Positions 45,461 to 49,938 of a stretch of 49,938 bases of DNA are shown here, in pieces. Positions within the stretch are counted from its first letter, which is position 1. Every line of letters starts with the position of its first letter. The stretch is from a virus: the IMG/VR virus record IMGVR_UViG_3300031251_000030, positions 1-49,938 of that record; one strand, given 5' to 3'. The notes under the pieces are model-generated. The model saw only the letters and a list, made by a program, of their open reading frames with translations. It had not been told where the DNA came from and did not search any database. The position numbers and the translations under genes are program-made.

Positions 45461-46096
45461 TTAGATCGCCTTTATGTTTTTGATGGCCTTCGCCAACACG
45501 GCACCGAACGCCGGGCGCTCGACGCGCAGCAGCTCATACAAGATTTCGAGCCTGACCATCGCGGCTTGGCGTGGCGGTAGACTGTCCACCTCCTGGTCGA
45601 CCAGGAGGTTGAGCTTGTCACTGGCCTCGGCGTAAATCTTATGCGCAACCTCCGCGAGTGGCTCCGCTGGATGCCTCACCGGCGGTTCGATTGGTCGCGG
45701 TGTGGGAGCAGCCGGCGCTGACTGTGGCGGCGCTGGTTGCCCAGGTGTTGCGATCCCCTGGGTGAATCGCTCCATCACCTCGTCGATGGTCGAGATCGGC
45801 CCTATTTCCTTCTCTGGCATAGCGGCTCCCATCCTAGTTCTCATGCGCATCTTCTCAATGACATCAAGTAATTTATTGGCAGCCGAAACCATCTTTACCG
45901 GTGACATTGGGTCTTTGCGTATCTCGGTAGCGTAATTAGCAAGCCAATCAGCCTCTTCTCTACTTAGCTCTACTTCAGGACCCCATTCCTTTCGGTGCTC
46001 TTGAGCGTGCGCCTCGGTTATTTTTCTTGATAAATCATCGCGTTTTCGAGCCAATGACTGCGTAATAGCTAGTGGAATTCTGACAGTTGGTGCCAT
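45461..46096 (-). CDS. Unknown protein with Pro/Ala-rich linker
   Basis: 211 residues from ATG 46096 (GGAGGAG 12 nt upstream). Helical N-terminal domain (SREEADWLANYATEIRKD, VKMVSAANKLLDVIEKMR), Pro/Ala-rich linker (about 120-142), helical C-terminal domain. Lies behind the origin-side gene and may be its partner. Not recognised. Confidence 0.6.
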   Translation of the reverse strand: MAPTVRIPLAITQSLARKRDDLSRKITEAHAQEHRKEWGPEVELSREEADWLANYATEIRKDPMSPVKMVSAANKLLDVIEKMRMRTRMGAAMPEKEIGPISTIDEVMERFTQGIATPGQPAPPQSAPAAPTPRPIEPPVRHPAEPLAEVAHKIYAEASDKLNLLVDQEVDSLPPRQAAMVRLEILYELLRVERPAFGAVLAKAIKNIKAI

Positions 46097-46167
46097 GGTT
46101 TTTGGTCTCCTCCACGCCGAGAGAGTGCCACGGCGAGGAGGTTTAGTCCAGACGTTGTCGTTGAGGT

Positions 46168-47379
46168 TTAGGTTGGGGTTGAGCGCAGATCGGGCCAGCG
46201 GAGGCGGGAGGCTTCCGCGATGGTAATGCCTTCCTTGCCGCTCAACTCGGGGTCGAGTTCGGGACACAAGGTCTGACAATCTTCGCGTAGCTTGTCCCAG
46301 GCAAGAAAGTCGTTGTGGTCATGCTCCTCGGAATCCCTCAAGGTGCCTTTACCGCGCTCATGGAAGCCATAGCAGACGAACCCGTTAAACGACCTCATGC
46401 ACCAGAATGGATTCAGCGAGCGCAGGACGTCGAGCGCCTTGGCGTGCAGCACCTTGATCTCGGAGGTGTTCACCTGGATCAGCGGACCATTCTTCGACAT
46501 CCCACTCTCGCGGTCTGACTCCATGATCCGGTCCCACACGTTCGCTGGCATGTCGGGGTGAGGCATGATGTATTCGCCCCCATTCATCCCCGAGCTGGTC
46601 CACATGAACGCCATCTCGGCGACGCGCCGACTAACGCGCATCGGCACATAATTGCTGTCCGGCTGGAACAGGCTCAAGTCCCGCTCACACTCCCGGCGGA
46701 TATCCGAGCACCACAACGTCACGCGTGACCGAGTGGCGATGATGCCCTCGCCGGGCTCCGCCATCCAGTGCATCAGCACATTGTCGCGGAACGCAATCAT
46801 CGCGCGGTTGGTCGTCGACAGCTTGGTGTCATATTCCGCCGCGATGTGTGGTGCGCTACGATTGATCTTTGCCTCTAGCCGCCAATAGGTGATGACCTTC
46901 TCGCAGGCGGTGTAGACCTCCTGGGCCTCCGCCTTGCTGACGATCTGGAACTTCGGACCCCACCCAAAATCGTTCGGGTCGGTTTCCTCTTTTCCTGCCG
47001 CCACCCGAGCGTCGCGTTGCCGCTCCAGGCGCTTCTGTCGTGACTCCCCTCCATTCTTACTGTGGCGACCACCGGCGGCGCTGGCGGTGCCCTCGGTCGA
47101 GCCGTTGCGCCACTGTCCTGACAGCCCGCCGATCTCACGCTTCTTGACCGCCAGCTTTCTGCGCTCAACCGCCCGCGCCAGTTCCTTCCGGAGCTGCTCC
47201 GACTCGAAACCGAACGCCTCCGGTCGGTCAGCCATCTCCTTATATATGGTAATGGGTATGCGCATCGTCGTCCGAGCGATCTTGTCCTTCTGTTCCTGCG
47301 CGACCATCCTCTCAAACGCTGTCGCCTCGCGTGACGTCATGGTCGCCCTGGTGGGCTCCCGCCAGATTGATGCCGACAT
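46168..47379 (-). CDS. Unknown protein next to the iteron region (Rep candidate)
   Basis: 403 residues from ATG 47379 (GGAGGT upstream); ATG 47340 is an alternative. N-terminal basic helical part (KDKIARTTMRIPITIYKEM, RKELARAVERRKLAVKKR), a low-complexity basic linker, and a larger C-terminal domain with TLWCSDIRRECERDL and EVYTACEKVITYW. No known replication initiator family recognised. The position, own promoter and adjacent iteron-like repeats make an origin-binding role plausible. Confidence 0.6.
   Translation of the reverse strand: MSASIWREPTRATMTSREATAFERMVAQEQKDKIARTTMRIPITIYKEMADRPEAFGFESEQLRKELARAVERRKLAVKKREIGGLSGQWRNGSTEGTASAAGGRHSKNGGESRQKRLERQRDARVAAGKEETDPNDFGWGPKFQIVSKAEAQEVYTACEKVITYWRLEAKINRSAPHIAAEYDTKLSTTNRAMIAFRDNVLMHWMAEPGEGIIATRSRVTLWCSDIRRECERDLSLFQPDSNYVPMRVSRRVAEMAFMWTSSGMNGGEYIMPHPDMPANVWDRIMESDRESGMSKNGPLIQVNTSEIKVLHAKALDVLRSLNPFWCMRSFNGFVCYGFHERGKGTLRDSEEHDHNDFLAWDKLREDCQTLCPELDPELSGKEGITIAEASRLRWPDLRSTPT
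47339..47367 (+). repeat. 29-bp repeat at the Rep-candidate start
   Basis: 27 of 29 bases match 47952-47980. Core CTGGTGG-GCTC-CCGCCAG is a near-perfect inverted repeat. Placed in the first codons of the gene, where an autoregulatory operator would lie. Confidence 0.55.
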
Positions 47380-47423
47380 TTGACCTGTGACCTCCGTTAA
47401 CCAAACGATTGGATTTGTCAGCT

Positions 47424-47452
47424 CCGATAACACGTCTGGACCAAACTGTCAA
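47424..47452 (-). promoter_or_regulatory. Promoter for the Rep-candidate gene
   Basis: TTGACA (47447-47452), 17-nt spacer, TATCGG (47424-47429). Expected start near 47417. Confidence 0.6.
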
Positions 47453-47596
47453 GGAAACTAGAATTCTAACTTCCTGCGGTGCGAATTTAAGACACCTAGC
47501 TGTGCGGGGGGGAGGCCACGCCCGAAAGGGCGCGTCTTGTGTCCTTTTATCCTTTAAGCCTTTAAGTCTCTCTGGTTGTAGTAAAGAGTGGAAATA

Positions 47597-47692
47597 CACT
47601 TCATTTAATATCTTTTCAGGAAAACATAAAACTAATTATTGATATAAGGAAAAGATAAAAACTAACTTCTCAAAAAGATATTAAATGAGGTG
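47597..47692 (+). repeat. 20-bp inverted repeat in the AT-rich segment
   Basis: Arms 47597-47616 and 47673-47692 around CTTCATTTAATATCTTTT, one mismatch, 56-bp spacer. Confidence 0.75.
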
Positions 47693-47796
47693 GATTTGCA
47701 CTTATTAAGCTGTAGAGAAGGCTGAAGACTGAATGGTAGGGAATTTAGATGGGGTGTTTTTTCACTTTAAGGGATACAAGGAGTGACACCCAGCCT

Positions 47797-47942
47797 TAAA
47801 GCACGCAGCAGAAATCCGCTCGGTTGAGCGCAGACCACCAAAGACAGGTTGAGCGCAGAGGTCGACCCCTAAAGCACGCAGCAGAAATCCGCTCGGTTGA
47901 GCGCAGACCACCGAAGACAGGTTGAGCGCAGAGGTCGACCCC
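47797..47942 (+). repeat. Two tandem 73-bp repeats with iterons
   Basis: Copies 47797-47869 and 47870-47942 differ at one base. Each holds two GGTTGAGCGCAGA units 25 bp apart (47822, 47847, 47895, 47920). Diverged GGTTGAGTTCAGA units follow at 47992 and 48048. Confidence 0.9.
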
Positions 47943-47951
47943 CGCGCCCAG

Positions 47952-47980
47952 ATGGTCGCCCTGGCGGACTCCCGCCAGAT
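47952..47980 (+). repeat. 29-bp repeat, origin-side copy
   Basis: Second copy of the element at 47339-47367, with a perfect CTGGCGG/CCGCCAG inverted core, placed right behind the tandem repeats. Confidence 0.6.
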
Positions 47981-48055
47981 AGTCGAGCCCTGGTTGAGTT
48001 CAGACTTCCAATCGCCGGGGTCCAGGCTTCTAATCTACCGGCGAGGCGGTTGAGT

Positions 48056-48298
48056 TCAGAAGGTCTCGACCACTGCACCGTCCTGTATGATGTATGTCGA
48101 CTCGCACCCATCCGGATAGTTGGCCCAGCGCGGAATGCACTTCTCCAGCGTCGGGTGCGCCTTACGCGATCCGTCACGACCGGCGACGTTGGCGATGAAG
48201 CGCCATCCGGACACCTCATTGAGTTGGGTTGCTGTCCCAAGGATGTAGACGGAGCCGCCAGGGAGCCGGCGGATGAATCTGACGGAATTGAGAACCAT
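48056..48298 (-). CDS. Unknown small protein
   Basis: 80 residues, AGGAGG before the ATG. VRFIRRLPGGSVYILGTATQLNEVSGWRF and PRWANYPDGCESTYIIQDG suggest a beta-rich domain. Last bases overlap an iteron-like motif. Not recognised. Confidence 0.6.
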   Translation of the reverse strand: MVLNSVRFIRRLPGGSVYILGTATQLNEVSGWRFIANVAGRDGSRKAHPTLEKCIPRWANYPDGCESTYIIQDGAVVETF

Positions 48299-48312
48299 GT
48301 TGACCTCCTGCG

Positions 48313-48627
48313 TTAAAACGGAATGCCTCCGAGATAGTCGACTTCAACCACCTCGCCCGGCTCGTCGTCATAATCGTCGGCGAGATCGGCATGCTCCGCC
48401 GCCTGCTCCGCCAGATAGTCGTCATAATCGTCGGCGAGATCGGCATGCTCCGCCGCCTGCTCCGCCAGATAGTCGTCATAATCGTCGGCGAGATCGGCAT
48501 GCTCCGCCGCCTGCTCCGCCAGATAGTCGTAACGAGCGTTGAATTCGATCTCCAGTTCCTCCTGGGCCGGATCGCCGTGATAAGACAAACGATCCTCCAA
48601 ATCCGCCCAATAATCTCGACCAGCCAT
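48313..48627 (-). CDS. Acidic protein with three 18-residue repeats
   Basis: 104 residues from ATG 48627 (GGAGGACGCG upstream). YLAEQAAEHADLADDYDD occurs three times (about 34-87) behind a short Trp/Asp-rich head. Strongly acidic overall; it could be a nucleic-acid mimic or a flexible spacer. Function unknown. Confidence 0.65.
   Translation of the reverse strand: MAGRDYWADLEDRLSYHGDPAQEELEIEFNARYDYLAEQAAEHADLADDYDDYLAEQAAEHADLADDYDDYLAEQAAEHADLADDYDDEPGEVVEVDYLGGIPF
48367..48528 (+). repeat. Three tandem 54-bp repeats within a coding region
   Basis: Units 48367-48420, 48421-48474 and 48475-48528, essentially identical at DNA level, which implies recent expansion. Confidence 0.9.
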
Positions 48628-48653
48628 CGCGTCCTCCATCTGTTGACGGGGCG

Positions 48654-48681
48654 AGATTAGCAAAACCTGACCCGGGCGCAA
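48654..48681 (-). promoter_or_regulatory. Possible promoter for the repeat-protein gene
   Basis: TTGCGC (48676-48681), 16-nt spacer ending TGC, TAATCT (48654-48659). Expected start near 48647. Confidence 0.5.
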
Positions 48682-48709
48682 CTAAATCTGAGCCGCATGG
48701 TTAATTTTC

Positions 48710-48739
48710 TTGACAGAGGTCGTCAGGATTTGCAACAAT
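48710..48739 (+). promoter_or_regulatory. Promoter for the resolvase-terminase unit
   Basis: TTGACA (48710-48715), spacer 17-18 nt, AACAAT (48734-48739). The expected start meets the ATG at 48747, predicting a leaderless mRNA. Confidence 0.55.
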
Positions 48740-48746
48740 TCGCGCC

Positions 48747-49247
48747 ATGGCAGAACTCCTCGAACCCCGCCCGAACCATGCAACCGTCGCCGCGACCCTG
48801 GCCATGCCGCCGGTGTTGAAGTGGCTCGCCTCGCACGACAAGGAACCAGTTGGTAAGGAGCATTTCCTGAAGGCGTTGAAGTTCGTCTATGAGCGCGAGC
48901 AGAGCACTTATACCATCGCTAAATACGCCGAGGAGAACTGGAGCTGGCCCAGCGACACCAAGCTCGTGATGATCCTCGAAGAGGCGCGCATCGAGGCGTT
49001 CAGGCTGCACGACGTTGTGGTCCACGATTGGGTCACGCGCACCGGCATTCGGTTCCCGCGTCAGGTTCGTGAAGCCGTGCTGTTCCGCGACGTCGATGGC
49101 GAGCTGTGTCACGGCATCGTCCAAAACGTGTTTCCGACGACCGCCGAGGCCATTGTCGCGGTCATCACCGACATCGACGACCGCTCACGCCAAACACCAA
49201 TGATCAAACTGCGTGCCGAGGAGATAATAGAGCGTGCTCCCATTTGA
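48747..49247 (+). CDS. Unknown protein upstream of the resolvase
   Basis: 166 residues. Helical N-terminal half (PPVLKWLASHDKEP, AKYAEENWSWPSDTKLVMILEEAR), then a beta-rich half with VFPTTAEAIVAVITDID. No Shine-Dalgarno before the ATG. Ends inside the resolvase start. Confidence 0.6.
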   Translation: MAELLEPRPNHATVAATLAMPPVLKWLASHDKEPVGKEHFLKALKFVYEREQSTYTIAKYAEENWSWPSDTKLVMILEEARIEAFRLHDVVVHDWVTRTGIRFPRQVREAVLFRDVDGELCHGIVQNVFPTTAEAIVAVITDIDDRSRQTPMIKLRAEEIIERAPI

Positions 49248-49797
49248 GATCGTCCCGAATGCGTGCGTGATCGGGATCGATCCCGGCATCAACGGCGCGA
49301 TTGCCTTCATGGACACCCAGCGGTGGACCTTGGGCGTGATCGATATGCCCACCATCGACATCGTGGTCAGCGGCAAGGATCGTCGTGAGCCAGCACCGTC
49401 CGCTCTCTCTGGACTCATCCGCGAGATCAAGCCCATCCTGCTGGTCAACGAGAAGCTCCAGAACATGGGCGAGGGATCGCCGGCTTCAGAGCATTCCAAG
49501 ATTCTCATGGGACGTTGGCGCGGTCAGATCGAGGGCATCGTCGCCGCGTTGGAAATCCCGTTCGAGCATCCTTATCCCTCTTCCTGGAAGGCAACCATGG
49601 GGCTGACCTCTAACAAGGAGCATTCCCGCACGCGCGCCTCCGCCATCTTTCCTAACTGTGTCGACTTCTGGCGTTGGAAAAAGGATCACGACCGCGCCGA
49701 GGCGGCGATGCTCGCCTTCTATGGCTGCCTGTCGCTTGGCCTGACGCCAACCAAGCCGGTGCGCCCGATGAAGTCAGCCGTGGCGGGAGGCGAATAA
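49234..49797 (+). CDS. RuvC-like Holliday junction resolvase
   Basis: 187 residues from GTG 49234, overlapping the upstream gene by 14 nt. RNase H-fold motifs: IGIDPGINGAIAF (first Asp), LLVNEKLQNM (Glu), DHDRAEAAMLA (last Asp). Resolves branched replication products before packaging, which fits its place directly before the terminase small subunit gene. Confidence 0.88.
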   Translation: MLPFEIVPNACVIGIDPGINGAIAFMDTQRWTLGVIDMPTIDIVVSGKDRREPAPSALSGLIREIKPILLVNEKLQNMGEGSPASEHSKILMGRWRGQIEGIVAALEIPFEHPYPSSWKATMGLTSNKEHSRTRASAIFPNCVDFWRWKKDHDRAEAAMLAFYGCLSLGLTPTKPVRPMKSAVAGGE

Positions 49798-49938
49798 TGC
49801 CACAGCTCAGCAATCCACGCCACGAGACATTTTGCGCCAACCGAGCAAACGGCCTTGGCGTCTTCGACGCATATATTTCCGCTGGTTTTGAGGGCAATCC
49901 GACCGCCGCGACGCAGATTGAGAAACGCCCCGAGGTCA
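49797..49938 (+). CDS. Terminase small subunit (partial, 5' end)
   Basis: ATG 49797 overlaps the resolvase stop (TAATG). 47 codons visible: PQLSNPRHETFCANRANG, then VFDAYISAGFEGNPTAATQI. The LSNPRHExF start and AYxxAGFxGNxxAA pattern are typical of the N-terminal DNA-binding domain of phage terminase small subunits. Runs off the right edge. Confidence 0.8.
   Translation, partial: MPQLSNPRHETFCANRANGLGVFDAYISAGFEGNPTAATQIEKRPEV

Larger units (their letters stand above)
47581..48060 (+). other. Iteron-like, AT-rich region (possible replication origin)
   Basis: AT-rich stretch 47581-47760 in a GC-rich genome, containing a 20-bp inverted repeat; then two 73-bp tandem repeats and six same-orientation copies of GGTTGAGYKCAGA; a 29-bp repeat shared with the start of the neighbouring gene. 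This is the build of an iteron plasmid origin. The 621 bp from 47434 to 48055 hold no credible gene. A GAAA-loop hairpin lies at 47519-47532. Confidence 0.55.

Noticed and set aside
47797-47942. CRISPR array
   Set aside because: Only two long tandem units without spacers of even size, and no cas genes (the Cas4-like protein is a phage recombination nuclease).
47869-48240. 123-codon minus-strand frame across the repeats
   Set aside because: Overlaps a gene with a good RBS and the tandem repeats; Arg/Ser/Thr-rich shadow.

Overview
The window looks like part of a large double-stranded DNA phage genome that infects an alphaproteobacterium. Phage origin: DNA metabolism genes packed end to end with ATGA/TGATG overlaps, an rIIA/rIIB pair, four HNH homing endonucleases, two inteins, tRNAs, and the start of a terminase small subunit at the right edge. 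Alphaproteobacterial host: a GcrA-like regulator, and a circularly permuted (two-piece) tmRNA of the kind known from that class. GC content is high (by eye near 60 percent), except in the homing endonucleases, the UvrD intein and one AT-rich intergenic stretch (47.5-47.8 kb). Apart from two edge fragments (the 5' end of a terminase small subunit and an unidentified reading frame), no structural gene is present.

Layout. 0-6.4 kb (minus strand): degenerate LAGLIDADG-like protein, class II ribonucleotide reductase, HTH protein, ThyX and dNMP kinase, which together form a dNTP supply module. 6.2-22.3 kb (minus): replication and recombination block with a Dda/RecD-like helicase, a putative ssDNA-binding protein, a Cas4-like nuclease, a DnaQ-like exonuclease, family A DNA polymerase, RlpA-like protein, methyltransferase, HD 5'-nucleotidase, SNF2-like helicase interrupted by a class 3 intein, and rIIB/rIIA. 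22.4-27.2 kb (plus): small zinc-type protein, minimal tyrosine recombinase, and a 1199-residue primase-helicase. 27.2-28.2 kb (minus): tRNA-Pro, permuted tmRNA and a gcrA-like gene whose 3' end carries the tmRNA promoter. 28.9-30.7 kb (plus): small protein, HNH endonuclease, ATP-dependent DNA ligase. 31.0-32.7 kb: attP core identical in form to the 3' half of tRNA-Gly(GCC), flanking arm repeats, integrase and excisionase-like gene. 32.7-34.0 kb: tRNA cluster with regular tRNAs (Ile, Met), odd tRNA-like elements and an unassigned structured RNA. 34-45.2 kb (minus): many small early-type proteins, a UvrD-like helicase with an intein, a HAD phosphatase and a Tad2-like (DUF2829) protein. 45.3-48.7 kb: promoter-terminator sRNA candidate, two unknown proteins, and an iteron-like repeat region with an AT-rich segment that resembles a plasmid-type origin. 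48.7 kb to the end (plus): small protein, RuvC-like resolvase and terminase small subunit.

Regulation. At least a dozen transcription units start at sigma70-type promoters of one style, TTGACA, 17-nt spacer, TAGNNT, often with TGC just before the -10 box. Several of them place the expected start point on or next to the ATG, which predicts leaderless mRNAs. Integrase, attP and excisionase suggest a temperate life style. The iterons raise the possibility of a plasmid-like state, but no recognisable Rep family was found, so this remains inference.
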